From NCBI GenBank assembly GCA_030681515.1, contig JAUXSE010000024.1:1-64000 (forward strand): a stretch of 64,000 nt of DNA, read 5' to 3'. Positions 1-8,498 of the stretch are shown here, one piece after another. Made by a program: the position numbers and the translations under genes. Source of the stretch: Geothrix sp. (lineage in GTDB: Bacteria > Acidobacteriota > Holophagae > Holophagales > Holophagaceae). How positions within the stretch are numbered: position 1 is the stretch's first letter; every line of letters begins with the position of its first letter. The notes beneath the pieces were generated by a model. That model ran no database searches. It was not told the origin of the DNA and saw only the letters and a program-made list of their open reading frames with translations.

Positions 1-52
1 CATGGCCCCTCTGGCGCCCCATCGCGCAGGCGCGCTGGGGCTGTCACCCCGC

Positions 53-74
53 TGGGGGCACTGCCGTGCCCCCA
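53..74 (-). terminator. GC-rich hairpin downstream of the lysine aminotransferase
   Basis: A perfect 9-bp stem (positions 53-61 pairing with 66-74) with a TGCC loop lies about 45 bases past the stop codon of the minus-strand aminotransferase gene. There is no T tract after it in that direction, so it may be a weak terminator or an mRNA 3'-end stabiliser. Confidence 0.4.
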
Positions 75-117
75 GACCCCCGCCACGTGGTGCCCGGGAG
101 TGGGCAGGATGATCCAG

Positions 118-1464
118 CTATTTCGAGCGGGCACCACTAGGTGCGGTGGCGGCGACTTGTGCCACGGACTTGCGGAGCAGCTCCACGCCCAGATCCAGAT
201 CCTCCGTGGTGAGGTTCATGGCGGGACGGAAGCGCAGGCCCTTCACGCCGGTGGAAAGGATCATCATGCCCAGGTCGTGGCCCTTGGCCACCACGGCATC
301 GCGCAGTCCCGGCGTGGCGATGTCCAGGGCGCAGAAGAGGCCCAGGCCCCGGGGGTTCGACGTGAACTCCGGGAAGTCGCGGTGGATCTCCTGCAGGCCC
401 TTGAGCAGGCGCTCGCCCTGCTTGACGCCGTGGTCCAGCAGGTGCTCCTCGCGGATGACATCAATGATGCGGGTGCCGCGCACCATGTCCACCAGGTTGC
501 CGCCCCAGGTGCTGTTGATGCGGCTGGGCACCTTGAAGACGCCCTCGACTTCGTCCAGGCGCCGGCCGGCGGCGATGCCGCAGGTCTGGGTCTTCTTGCC
601 GAAGGCGAGGATATCGGGCCGCACGTCGAACCACTGATGGGCCCACCACTTGCCCGTGGCGCCGAAGCCCGTTTGCACTTCGTCGAAGATCAGCAGGAAA
701 TCATGACGATCCGCCAGCACCCGCAGCTTGCGCAGGAACTCGCCGCGGAAGTGGTTGTCGCCGCCCTCGCCCTGGATGGGTTCCACGATGAGGCAGGCGA
801 TATCGTCGGGATCCACGGCCACGGCGGCCTCGATGGCGGCGATGGCTTCGGCTTCCGCCGCTTCGGCCTTGGCGATGTCCACGGGAAATTCCAGCTTGGG
901 GTTCGGCACCCGGGGCCAGGGGAACTTGGGGAAGTACTGATGCTTGCGGGGATCGGCGGTGTTCGTGAGGCTCATGGTGTAGCCGCTGCGGCCGTGGAAG
1001 GCTTCGCGGAAGTGGATCACCTGCGAACCCTTCTCGCCCTTGCCCGCCGCCAGGTTCTTGCGCACCTTCCAGTCGAAGGCGGCCTTCAGGGCGTTCTCCA
1101 CGGCCAGGGAGCCACCGTCAATCCAGAACAGATGGGGCAGGTAGTCCGGCGCCGCGTGGGTGCCGAAGGCCTCCACCCACTCCGCGAAGGCCGTGGTGTA
1201 GATATCCGAGTTGGCCGGCTTGTTGACGGCGATCTCGCCCAGGCGCTGCACGAAGGCCGCCTCCCGCAGGCGCGGGTGGTTGTGGCCCAGGGGCGTGGTG
1301 GCGAAGAAGGTGTAGAAGTCGAGGTACTTGCGGCCGTCCCGGGCGTCCACGATCCAGGACCCATGGGATTTCTCCAGGTCCATGACCAGGTGGAACCCAT
1401 CCACCAGCATGTGGCGGCCCAGGGTGTCGAAGACGGCGTTGGGAGCGATGTGCGGACTGGACAT
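118..1464 (-). CDS. lat: L-lysine 6-transaminase
   Basis: This 448-residue class-III PLP aminotransferase transfers the epsilon-amino group of lysine to 2-oxoglutarate, giving 2-aminoadipate semialdehyde in lysine catabolism. The fold-type I signature IFDEVQTGFGATG, with the PLP-stacking DEVQ, is followed by FGKKTQTCG, whose lysine is the likely Schiff-base residue. The GGSLAVENALKAA segment and the length match lysine 6-transaminases more closely than ornithine or GABA aminotransferases. The ATG is preceded by AGAGG at good spacing. The gene is divergent from moaE across a 54-bp gap that carries a short dyad. No dehydrogenase partner for the semialdehyde is in this window. The family call is from motif recognition and substrate is inferred. 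Confidence 0.85.
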   Translation of the reverse strand: MSSPHIAPNAVFDTLGRHMLVDGFHLVMDLEKSHGSWIVDARDGRKYLDFYTFFATTPLGHNHPRLREAAFVQRLGEIAVNKPANSDIYTTAFAEWVEAFGTHAAPDYLPHLFWIDGGSLAVENALKAAFDWKVRKNLAAGKGEKGSQVIHFREAFHGRSGYTMSLTNTADPRKHQYFPKFPWPRVPNPKLEFPVDIAKAEAAEAEAIAAIEAAVAVDPDDIACLIVEPIQGEGGDNHFRGEFLRKLRVLADRHDFLLIFDEVQTGFGATGKWWAHQWFDVRPDILAFGKKTQTCGIAAGRRLDEVEGVFKVPSRINSTWGGNLVDMVRGTRIIDVIREEHLLDHGVKQGERLLKGLQEIHRDFPEFTSNPRGLGLFCALDIATPGLRDAVVAKGHDLGMMILSTGVKGLRFRPAMNLTTEDLDLGVELLRKSVAQVAATAPSGARSK

Positions 1465-1479
1465 GGCGGACCTCTGAAT

Positions 1480-1496
1480 ACCATTCAGTGTATGGT
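1480..1496. promoter_or_regulatory. Dyad in the lat-moaE divergent gap
   Basis: ACCAT and ATGGT arms separated by seven bases sit in the 54-bp region between the two divergent start codons. The position is right for an operator controlling one or both genes, but five-base arms are short and no regulator is encoded next to it. Confidence 0.25.
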
Positions 1497-1518
1497 TTGG
1501 GCTGAAGTGGAGACACGC

Positions 1519-1953
1519 ATGATTCCCTGGATAGCGGTTCAGGAAGCGCCTCTGGACGCGATGGCTTTACGAAGTGTCATGGAAGATCCCCATGCCGGTG
1601 CCCTCGTCCTCTTCGAAGGCCGGGCCCGGGATCATCACGAAGGCCGCCCCGTGCTGGAACTGGCCTACGAGGCCTATGTGCCCATGGCCGAGAAGGAACT
1701 GGGCCTGCTCCGCGAAAAGGCCATCGAGCGCTACGGCCTCACCCGCTGCGCCGTCCACCACCGCATCGGCGTGGTGCCCCTCACCGAAGCCGCCGTCATC
1801 GTCGCCGCCAGCAGCGCCCACCGCGCCGAAAGCTTCCAGGCCGCCGCCTGGATCATGGACGAGATCAAGCAGCGCGTGCCCATCTGGAAACGCGAACGCT
1901 ACAGGGATGGCTCCGAGAGCTGGGTGGAGTGTACACACCGGTTCCAGATGTAG
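1519..1953 (+). CDS. moaE: Molybdopterin synthase catalytic subunit (MoaE-like)
   Basis: The 144-residue product has the length and layout of MoaE, which transfers sulfur from MoaD thiocarboxylate to precursor Z to build the molybdopterin dithiolene. Visible family features are the GALVLFEGRARDHHEG N-terminal strand region, LAYEAYVPMAEKEL, the HRIG core (RIGVVPLTEAAVIVAASSAHR) and the C-terminal VPIWKRERYRDGS segment carrying the conserved active-site lysine. The reading frame stays open far upstream but codes only antisense to lat, so I place the start at the ATG just before IPWIAVQEAP. No moaD or other cofactor genes are adjacent, so its partner must be elsewhere. Confidence 0.85.
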   Translation: MIPWIAVQEAPLDAMALRSVMEDPHAGALVLFEGRARDHHEGRPVLELAYEAYVPMAEKELGLLREKAIERYGLTRCAVHHRIGVVPLTEAAVIVAASSAHRAESFQAAAWIMDEIKQRVPIWKRERYRDGSESWVECTHRFQM

Positions 1954-2159
1954 GGCTGGCTCCCTTCCAGATTCGCCCCCTGAGCGCACGGCCTGCGGTC
2001 TTGACTTCCCGCCCACCGGGCGAGTTAAATAAAAGCCGATAGCCTGCTCCTCAAAGCCCTTTCGCCCGCCCCGTTTCCCGCAACGGGCAGTTCGGTTCGT
2101 CCCGCCGCTCCGGCGAAGGGGATTTTTCGATTGACCCACCCACTTCCACGCAGGTTGCC

Positions 2160-2630
2160 ATGAACGCACGCTTCCTCGTCTCCCTCCTGCTAGTCCTTCT
2201 GCTGGGCGCCTGCGCGGCGCCAAGGTCGACCGTCACCGGTCCGATCATGATTCCGGGCCGCCTCTACTCACTCCAGGACGGCACCGCGCTGGAGTTCGCC
2301 GTGGAGCGCAGCAGTGGCCAGGGCATCATGACCGCCTTCAATTCCGTGACGGGCGAGCGCTTCACCGGCACCTACTCGGCCATCGTCACCGAGGGCGGGG
2401 GGACGGAGCAGAGCGTCGCCACGAACTTCTGGGGCCAGGTCGGTCCCACCGTCACCAAGAACACGGCAGCGACCCGGGCCGCCGGCCGCGGAGTTCTGCG
2501 CGGCGACAAGGGCACGGTCATCTCCATCTCGGTGGAGATCAAGCCGAGCTACAATCCACGCATCAACCCCTCCGGCTTCGGCGATGGTATAGACAACCGT
2601 GGCGGAAAATACCAGGTGCAGTTCGGGTGA
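2160..2630 (+). CDS. Small predicted lipoprotein, function unknown
   Basis: The 156-residue product starts with a charged N-terminus, a leucine-rich core and a clear lipobox (LLGAC, cysteine near residue 18), so it should be a lipid-anchored envelope protein. The mature part is rich in Gly, Thr and Ser and looks like a small beta-sheet domain (GRLYSLQDGTALEF, a RFTGTYSAI segment, and RGVLRGDKGTVISISVEI). It is reminiscent of short lipoproteins that report on surface or envelope state, but I do not recognise a named family. It stands alone, with about 200 bp of non-coding DNA upstream. Confidence 0.7.
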   Translation: MNARFLVSLLLVLLLGACAAPRSTVTGPIMIPGRLYSLQDGTALEFAVERSSGQGIMTAFNSVTGERFTGTYSAIVTEGGGTEQSVATNFWGQVGPTVTKNTAATRAAGRGVLRGDKGTVISISVEIKPSYNPRINPSGFGDGIDNRGGKYQVQFG

Positions 2631-2708
2631 CCATACCCCCCACCGAACGGCCCAGGAACGCTTCATCCACCTGAGCCGCGACGCGTTCTCTAGGCAGAAT
2701 CCGGTCAG

Positions 2709-2736
2709 TTGTTTTTCGCTAAATTTACGCTACACT
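2709..2736 (+). promoter_or_regulatory. Possible sigma-70 promoter for the imuB-like operon
   Basis: TTGTTT (2709-2714) and TACACT (2731-2736) are separated by 16 bases in an AT-rich island directly ahead of the imuB-like gene, followed by CTGGAGG as ribosome binding site. A SOS operator would be expected for this cassette, but I could not identify one with confidence because the LexA consensus of this lineage is unknown to me. Confidence 0.4.
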
Positions 2737-2757
2737 TGAATCCCCCTGGAGGTTCCG

Positions 2758-3927
2758 GTGCTGGCGATGTGGGTTCCCGAGCTGCCGTTCCAGCTGGCCT
2801 GCGGGCGGGACGGGGGACTGCGGGACCGGCCCCTGGCCTTCCTGAATCCCGAAAACCCCCGGTCGCCCAGCCTCTGGTTCGTGAACCGCCTGGGTCGTGC
2901 GGAGGGGCTGGCCGCGGGGATGCCCATGGATCGGGCCCTGCGGGCCTCGCCGGGCCTGCGGGTGCTGGATCCCTCGCCCCAGGTGTGGTGGGAGGCCCAG
3001 GGCAGCCTGGGCGACTTCCTCCAGCACTGGACACCCCAGGGCCAACTGGGGCGTCTGGGCGCGGCCCTGGTGGAGCTCCAGGGCACCCAGCGCATCTTCG
3101 GGCCCCTGGCCGACACCGCCGCGCGCATGGGTCGCGACCTGGCCGACCGGCACGGCTGGGCCAGCCATGGGGGCCTGTCCCTCAGCGCCACCGCCGCCCA
3201 GATCGCCGCCCACGCCGAGCATCGCCTGGAACTGGTGGCGGACGGAGCCGAGGCCGCCTTTCTCGCCCCCCAGCCCCTGCGCCGCCTGCCGGACCTGGCC
3301 CCGCGCCTGCAGGACCGCTTCCACCGCCTGGGCATGCGTTTCTTCGGCGACCTCCAGCCCGTGCCGCTGCCTGTGCTGGCGGAGCTGATGAGCCCCAGGC
3401 TGGCCCCGGACCTGCGGGCCCGGGTCCGCGGCGAGGACCGGCCCCGCCTGCCCCTGCTCACGGAGCGCCCAGGTCACGCCCGCCACGGCTGGCGGCTCCA
3501 GCCCCCCCGCCTGCCCGAGGAAGTGGCCCTGGCCGCCCGCTGCCTGGACTGGCTCTGGTCCGATCCCCGCCACCCGCGCCACCTGACCCTGCGCTGGTGG
3601 GACGTGGACGGCGAACCCCACGCCTGGCGCGCCGCGCCGGAGGATCTGACGGCCCCGCCCCTGGTTCTGGCCCGGCGCCTCCAGCAGGCTTTCCTCGAAG
3701 GGGCCACCCGGCGCCTCCTCGTGCGCGAGGTGGAACTGCGCCTGGCCTGGGGTCTGGGGCGGGCGCGAGGCCTGTTTCAGGATCCGCTTCATGAACGCTT
3801 GGACCGACTGGAGCCCACTCTCGCCCGCCTGCGTCATCGCTTCCCGGACAAGGCCGTCCTGCCGGGATGGATGGGGCAGGCCTTGAAACAAGCCAATAAT
3901 AGCCTAATATTCATAGAGGCCCCGTGA
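2758..3927 (+). CDS. imuB: ImuB-like Y-family DNA polymerase homolog (mutasome subunit)
   Basis: This 389-residue protein resembles ImuB, the catalytically inactive Y-family polymerase that bridges the beta clamp and DnaE2 in SOS mutagenesis. The start (LAMWVPELPFQLACGR), the RPLAFLNPE-type second strand, VNRLGRAEGLAAGMPMDRALRASPGLRVL and the ATAAQIAAHAEHR segment follow the ImuB palm order, and acidic catalytic residues of active Y-family enzymes are not evident. The start is GTG with a CTGGAGG site. Its stop overlaps the next start (GTGA). dnaE2 lies downstream but after two unrelated small genes. No imuA/recA-like gene precedes it. The product is shorter than many ImuB proteins. Confidence 0.75.
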   Translation: MLAMWVPELPFQLACGRDGGLRDRPLAFLNPENPRSPSLWFVNRLGRAEGLAAGMPMDRALRASPGLRVLDPSPQVWWEAQGSLGDFLQHWTPQGQLGRLGAALVELQGTQRIFGPLADTAARMGRDLADRHGWASHGGLSLSATAAQIAAHAEHRLELVADGAEAAFLAPQPLRRLPDLAPRLQDRFHRLGMRFFGDLQPVPLPVLAELMSPRLAPDLRARVRGEDRPRLPLLTERPGHARHGWRLQPPRLPEEVALAARCLDWLWSDPRHPRHLTLRWWDVDGEPHAWRAAPEDLTAPPLVLARRLQQAFLEGATRRLLVREVELRLAWGLGRARGLFQDPLHERLDRLEPTLARLRHRFPDKAVLPGWMGQALKQANNSLIFIEAP

Positions 3928-4166
3928 CTCCCACCCTCCACCGGGAAGGACCCTTCCGGTTCTTCTTCTACAGCCATGAACCCCGTGATCCACCCCATGT
4001 CCACATCGAACGTGACGATGCCATCGCCAAGATCTGGCTGCACGATGGCGCCATCGCGGACTCGGGAGGCCTTCCACCCCGGGATCTCCAGCGGGTGGTG
4101 GCCATCGTGATGACCCATCGGGATCGTTTCCTGGAGAGCTGGTATGAGCACTTTGACGAACCCTGA
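3924..4166 (+). CDS. DUF4160 family protein
   Basis: The 80-residue product has the DUF4160 pattern: FRFFFYSHEPRDPPHVHIERDDAIAKIWLHDGAIADSGG in two pieces, then RDLQRVVAIVMTHRDRFLESWYEHF. DUF4160 genes are commonly found directly before DUF2442 genes and such pairs have been discussed as toxin-antitoxin-like modules, although a biochemical activity is not established to my knowledge. The GTG start overlaps the imuB-like stop, which points to translational coupling, and the 3' end overlaps the DUF2442/XRE gene by 23 bases. So this pair is co-transcribed with a mutagenesis gene, which is unusual. Confidence 0.8.
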   Translation: MTPTLHREGPFRFFFYSHEPRDPPHVHIERDDAIAKIWLHDGAIADSGGLPPRDLQRVVAIVMTHRDRFLESWYEHFDEP

Positions 4167-4599
4167 CCTCCCCCGCGCTGCGCACCTCTGGTTCGAGCGG
4201 GGGCGTCTGGTCGTTCAGCTCCAGGACGGGCGGGAGCTGGCCTGCCCGCTGGCCTTCTTTCCCCGGCTGGCGGCGGCCCCCGCAAAGGATCTCGCAGACT
4301 GGCGCTTCACCGGCCGCGGCACAGGCATCCACTGGCCGCGCCTGGATGAGGATCTGTCCATCCAGGGACTGCTGGAGGGCCGCCGCGCCCCCGAGGCGGA
4401 TGCCCGGGCGAAGGCCCTGGCACCGCGCCTGCGCGCCGCCCGCCGCCAGGCCGGCCTCACCCAGGCGCAACTGGCCGAGCGGATGGGCCGCTCCCAGGCC
4501 CTGGTGAGCCTTGCCGAGCGGGGCGCCCTGCGCATCGGAACCCCCTACCTCCGCGCCGTCCTCGAAGCCTGTGGCCTGCCCAGCGACTGGCAGCCCTAA
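4144..4599 (+). CDS. DUF2442 domain fused to XRE-family HTH (putative antitoxin/regulator)
   Basis: The 151-residue protein has an N-terminal DUF2442-like domain (about 10-75; LWFERGRLVVQLQDGRELACPLAFFPRL, then WPRLDEDLSIQGLL) and a C-terminal XRE helix-turn-helix (about 95-145; LRAARRQAGLTQAQLAERMG followed by SQALVSLAERG). The domain pair fits a DNA-binding partner of the preceding DUF4160 protein, as in toxin-antitoxin-like DUF4160/DUF2442 modules. It could repress its own operon, including the imuB-like gene. The ATG lies inside the DUF4160 gene. Function is inferred from domain layout. Confidence 0.8.
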   Translation: MSTLTNPDLPRAAHLWFERGRLVVQLQDGRELACPLAFFPRLAAAPAKDLADWRFTGRGTGIHWPRLDEDLSIQGLLEGRRAPEADARAKALAPRLRAARRQAGLTQAQLAERMGRSQALVSLAERGALRIGTPYLRAVLEACGLPSDWQP

Positions 4600-4623
4600 G
4601 ATCACCGCCAAATTTCTTTTCAT

Positions 4624-4650
4624 CTCGCAATCGCCGCAGGCGATCGCGAG
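4624..4650 (+). promoter_or_regulatory. Hairpin in the dnaE2 leader
   Basis: CTCGC-A-ATCGCC pairs with GGCGAT-C-GCGAG around a GCA loop, an 11-bp stem with one mismatch, ending 20 bases before the dnaE2 start. There is no T tract, so it is not a typical terminator. It may reduce read-through or shape the leader. The dnaE2 start itself lacks a clear ribosome binding site (it is preceded by a C run). Confidence 0.35.
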
Positions 4651-4670
4651 CAACCATCGATCGGCCCCCC

Positions 4671-7600
4671 ATGTTCGCCCTCGGCATTTCCGATTTCTCC
4701 ATGGGTGAAGGCGTCTACCCGGCGGCGCAACTGCTGCGGGTGGCCCGGGGTCTCGGCTACCGCGATCTGGTCTGCTGGGACCGGGGCGTGGCGGGCTATC
4801 CGAAGCTGCGCGACACGCTGGAGTGGATCCACAAGTCCCGCGAGCTGGAAGGCCTGCCGCCGGATCCCGCATGGACCGGCTTTCGCCTCCACCTGGGCTG
4901 CCGCTTCAGTTGGCGGGGCCACGGCTGCGGCGCGCTGCCCTGCACGGACGCGGGCTACGGGGCCCTGAACCGGCTGCTCACGGCCCAGGCCCACGAAGGC
5001 ATGACGCCGCCCATCCCGGGCCTGGGCGCGCCCGAGCCGCCGCGCGACTGCGTGCTGCTGGCCGACGACCTCGCGGGCCTGGACGCCCTGCTGCGGGAAG
5101 GCTTCGAGGCCGCGCTGCTGGGTCATCCCCGCCGGGTGCAGGAGGCCCGCGCCGCGCTGGCGGATGGTCTCCCGGTGGTGGCGCCCCAGGTGCTGCGCTT
5201 CCGCACGGCCGAGGGCCTGGAGATGCACCGGCTCAAGCGGGCCATCGCCCAGCAGGCGACCTTGATCCGCACCGAGGCCCTGTGGGATCCCTCCGAAGCC
5301 GCCGTGCCGCGCCATGATTGGGAAGCGCGCTTCCCCTTCGCCGAGCCCGCCGTGGCAAGGGCCACCGCCGCCGTGCTGGAGCGCATCGCGGGCTGGAACA
5401 TCCACTGGGGCGAGTGGGAGGTGGCGCGCCCCTTCGGACATGGCGAAAGCCCGGACGACGCCGACCTCAATGCTCTCCTACGCCAGCGCGTGTGCGCTGG
5501 CGCCAAGGAACGCTTCCCCGTGCTCCGTGGCGACATCCTCGCCCGCATGGAGCAGGAGCTGGACCTCATCGCCTACAAGGGTTTCGCCCGCTACTTCCTG
5601 CTGGTGCAGGACATCGTGCAGGCGCTGAAGCACGAGGGCCTCCCCAGCCGCATCTGCGGGCGGGGCAGCGGCGCGGCCTCCCTGGTGAGCTACGCCCTCC
5701 ACCTCAGCAATGTGGATCCCGTGGATACCAACCTGATGTTCGAGCGCTTCCTCACGAAGGAGCGCAAGGATCCGCCGGACATGGACATTGATTTCGCCTG
5801 GGACGAGCGGGATCGCGTCATCCAGGCCGTCTTCAACCGCTACGGCCGCCACCGCGTGGCCATGGTGTCCAACCACGCCTTCTTCAAGGCCAAGGGCGCG
5901 TTGCGGGCCGTGGCCCAGGCCCACGGGCGGCCCGACAGCGAGCTGAAGCAGCTGGCCCGCTTCGTGCGCGGCTGGGAAGGGGGCCTGGACCGTGCCTCGG
6001 AGAATCCCGCCTGGGACGCGATCCTGCGCCAGGCCGCGGCCCTCAGGGGCCACTTCCACCAGTTCTCCGTGCATCCCGGCGGCACCATCGTCACGCCCGG
6101 CCCCCTGTGGGAGCACGCCGCCTTCCAGCCCGCGCCCGCGAAGGAGGGCGTCTCCATCACCACCTGGGACAAGGATGGCGTGGAGAACTACGGCCTGGTG
6201 AAGATTGATCTCCTCGGCAACCGCAGCCTCGCCGTCATCCGCGATGCCTACGCGGCGCTGGGCGACCGCGTGCCCAAGGATCCCGGCACCCATTCCCGCC
6301 ACGATGCCGATACCCAGGCCCTGTTGGCCCGGGGCGATAGCATCGGCGTCTTCTATGTGGAGAGCCCCGCCACGCGCCAGCTCCAGCAGCGGGTGCGGAA
6401 GGGCGACTTCGAAACCCTGGTGATCCACAGCAGCCTCATCCGCCCTGCCGCCTACCGCTGGGTGGACCGCTACGTGAAGCGCAGCCGGGGCGAGGAGGCC
6501 TGGGAGCCCAGCGATCCCATCTTTGGACAATTGCTGTCCGACAGCTTCGGCGTACTGGTCTACCAGGAGGACGTCATCAAGGTCTGCGTGGCGCTGGCGG
6601 GCTGGAGCCATTTCGAGGCCGATCAGCTCCGCAAGCTGCTGGGCAAGCCCGACTGCGAGGCCAGGCTGCCCCTCTTCGAGGCCCGGTTCCGGCGGGGCTG
6701 CGCCGAGCGAGGCGTGCGGGCGGGCACCGTGGACGAGGCCTGGGACATGATCCGCACCTTCACGGGCTATTCCTTCTGCAAGCCGCACTCCGCCAGCTAC
6801 GCCCAGGTGAGTTTCGAGAGCGCCTGGATCAAGACCCACCACCCGGCCGTGTTCTTCGCGTCGGTGATCACCAATCAGGGGGGCTACTACCCTGCCATCG
6901 CCTACCTGGGTGACGCCCGCCGCCACCGTCTGGTGGTGCGCGGGCCCGACGCGAACCTGTCTGCCTGGCCCTTCACCGCCGAGGGCGAGCAGGCCCTGCG
7001 CGTGGGCCTCATGCAGGTGCGCGGCGCCCAGGAGAAGGAGGTGCGCGAGCTGCTGGAGGAACGCGAACGCCACGGCCCCTTCGACACCCTGGACGAGCTG
7101 CTGGGCCGCGTGAAGCTCTCCGTGCCCACCGCCGAAGCCCTCTGCGCCGCTGGGGCCTTCGACCGCTGGGCCCCGGACGGCGACCGCACGCGCCTCATGT
7201 GGGCGCGGCTCGGTGGCGTGCCCCCGGGCGTGCGCCCGTGCCCCACGGACCTCTTCGACCGGGCCGATCTGGAGATGGAGACCCTGGCCCTCACCCTGGA
7301 ACTGCACCCGGCGGCCCTCGCCCGGGTGCGGAAGGGCGGCGGGCCCAACCGGGCCGCCGAGGTGGTGAGGCCGAACCAGCGACTGAGCTTCTGGGCCCTG
7401 GTCGTGGCCGACAAGGACGTGGCCACGGACAGCCCGAAGCAGGAGCGGAGGGCCACTTTGCCGGAGGCGAGGCCCGAAGGGCGCGGCGCAGGGACGGGCC
7501 GCGTGACGAACGAGCGCATGCAGTTCATCACCTTCGAGGACGAGACCGGCCTCTGCGAAGCCGTCGCCTTCCCCGACGCCATCCGCAAAAGGCAGCGCCC

Positions 7601-7679
7601 CTTCCGCGTGGGCGAGATCGTGTGCGTCAGCGGCCGATCCACCGAACAGGATGGGCTCGCCGTGCTGGAGGTTCAGTGA
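4671..7679 (+). CDS. dnaE2: Error-prone DNA polymerase III alpha subunit DnaE2
   Basis: This 1002-residue C-family polymerase performs translesion synthesis with ImuB. The palm carries PDMDIDFAWDERD with catalytic aspartates at about 370, 372 and 374, preceded by CGRGSGAASLVSYAL; the fingers contain FHQFSVHPGG; GYSFCKPHSASYAQVSFESAWIKTHHP is the helix-hairpin-helix region; a C-terminal OB fold contains MQFITFEDETG. The length is slightly below typical DnaE2. The N-terminal PHP domain is degenerate: where active PHP domains have LHCHS and TDHD motifs this has ALGISDFSMG and VCWDRGV, so metal ligands are lost. It sits 71 bp after the DUF2442/XRE gene and is convergent with the next gene. Confidence 0.92.
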   Translation: MFALGISDFSMGEGVYPAAQLLRVARGLGYRDLVCWDRGVAGYPKLRDTLEWIHKSRELEGLPPDPAWTGFRLHLGCRFSWRGHGCGALPCTDAGYGALNRLLTAQAHEGMTPPIPGLGAPEPPRDCVLLADDLAGLDALLREGFEAALLGHPRRVQEARAALADGLPVVAPQVLRFRTAEGLEMHRLKRAIAQQATLIRTEALWDPSEAAVPRHDWEARFPFAEPAVARATAAVLERIAGWNIHWGEWEVARPFGHGESPDDADLNALLRQRVCAGAKERFPVLRGDILARMEQELDLIAYKGFARYFLLVQDIVQALKHEGLPSRICGRGSGAASLVSYALHLSNVDPVDTNLMFERFLTKERKDPPDMDIDFAWDERDRVIQAVFNRYGRHRVAMVSNHAFFKAKGALRAVAQAHGRPDSELKQLARFVRGWEGGLDRASENPAWDAILRQAAALRGHFHQFSVHPGGTIVTPGPLWEHAAFQPAPAKEGVSITTWDKDGVENYGLVKIDLLGNRSLAVIRDAYAALGDRVPKDPGTHSRHDADTQALLARGDSIGVFYVESPATRQLQQRVRKGDFETLVIHSSLIRPAAYRWVDRYVKRSRGEEAWEPSDPIFGQLLSDSFGVLVYQEDVIKVCVALAGWSHFEADQLRKLLGKPDCEARLPLFEARFRRGCAERGVRAGTVDEAWDMIRTFTGYSFCKPHSASYAQVSFESAWIKTHHPAVFFASVITNQGGYYPAIAYLGDARRHRLVVRGPDANLSAWPFTAEGEQALRVGLMQVRGAQEKEVRELLEERERHGPFDTLDELLGRVKLSVPTAEALCAAGAFDRWAPDGDRTRLMWARLGGVPPGVRPCPTDLFDRADLEMETLALTLELHPAALARVRKGGGPNRAAEVVRPNQRLSFWALVVADKDVATDSPKQERRATLPEARPEGRGAGTGRVTNERMQFITFEDETGLCEAVAFPDAIRKRQRPFRVGEIVCVSGRSTEQDGLAVLEVQ

Positions 7680-7686
7680 GCAGAAA

Positions 7687-8433
7687 TCAAGGGGTTGCCG
7701 CAGGACCGGCGGATTCCGTGGGTGCGGGCAGGATCAGCTCTCCGGTGGAGCGCATCAGCAGCGTGTACACCTTGTTGGGCATCAGCCGGCCGTAGATGGC
7801 CTGGCCATGCATGGCCTTCACGCCGGTCTGCTTGGCTTGCGGCTCGCTGTTGGCGACTTCCCAGAACTTCGCCCAGAGATCCTGTTCAAAGGCATTGGGG
7901 ACGGCGCCGCTCGCGTAGCGTTCCGGCGGGGCGCCGTTCCGGTCCAGGTAGTAGCCTTCGTCGGGCTTCACGCGGTTGGTGAAGACGCGGCGGAACAGCA
8001 GGAGGGCCTTGCCCCTCAGGGGATCGCCCGCCTCCACAAAGTGGTCCTCGAACTTGATGACCAGGGTGTCCACGTAGACTTCCTCGCCCTTGAGCTCAAA
8101 CACCCGCTGGGCGCCCACCACGCCGCCCTGGGGATCCAGCTCCGTGAACCGCAGCTGGTTGAGGGTATCCCCGGCGGCATCCTTGGTTTGGGAGATCACT
8201 TCCAGCTGCGCGCGGCGCTCGGTGTATTCCAGCAGCTTCAGGTAGGTTTTCAGCCGCAGGGATTCGCTCTCCAGCTTGGCCACCTTGGCCTCCAGCCGCC
8301 GCTTGGGGGCCAGCACCATCTGGTCGGCCAGGTAGACGCTGCCTGCGCCTACACCCACCACCAGGGTGGACCAGAAGAAGAACCGGAACGGGAAGGGACG
8401 CCGTGTGGATCGGGCCGGAATGGGATCGCTCAT
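7687..8433 (-). CDS. Single-pass membrane protein with coiled coil, function unknown
   Basis: The product (about 248 residues from the ATG preceded by AGAGG; a start 39 bases further upstream is also possible) has a basic N-terminus, one transmembrane segment (FFFWSTLVVGVGAGSVYLA), then a coiled-coil stretch (RRLEAKVAKLESESLRLKTY, LKLLEYTERR) and a soluble C-terminal domain with GKALLLFRRVF and KVYTLLMRSTGELILP. It should be anchored in the inner membrane with the bulk outside the cytoplasm. I do not recognise a family. It is convergent with dnaE2 and lies downstream of the metallopeptidase gene. Confidence 0.65.
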   Translation of the reverse strand: MSDPIPARSTRRPFPFRFFFWSTLVVGVGAGSVYLADQMVLAPKRRLEAKVAKLESESLRLKTYLKLLEYTERRAQLEVISQTKDAAGDTLNQLRFTELDPQGGVVGAQRVFELKGEEVYVDTLVIKFEDHFVEAGDPLRGKALLLFRRVFTNRVKPDEGYYLDRNGAPPERYASGAVPNAFEQDLWAKFWEVANSEPQAKQTGVKAMHGQAIYGRLMPNKVYTLLMRSTGELILPAPTESAGPAATP

Positions 8434-8498
8434 GGGCGCCTCTGAGCGCAGCAAACGGCTCAGTTCCAGCATACGCCCGGGTAGGTAGCGACTCGGGT

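Noticed and set aside
100-1518. Long plus-strand open frame antisense to lat
   Set aside because: It has the His/Gly/Ala-rich composition of an antisense shadow of a GC-rich gene; only its last 144 codons (moaE) are real.
2709-2757. LexA/SOS box before the imuB-like gene
   Set aside because: No dyad resembling a known LexA consensus could be identified, so only a generic promoter is listed.
5478-7307. Long minus-strand open frame opposite dnaE2
   Set aside because: Shadow of dnaE2 with no recognisable domain; the plus strand has complete catalytic motifs.
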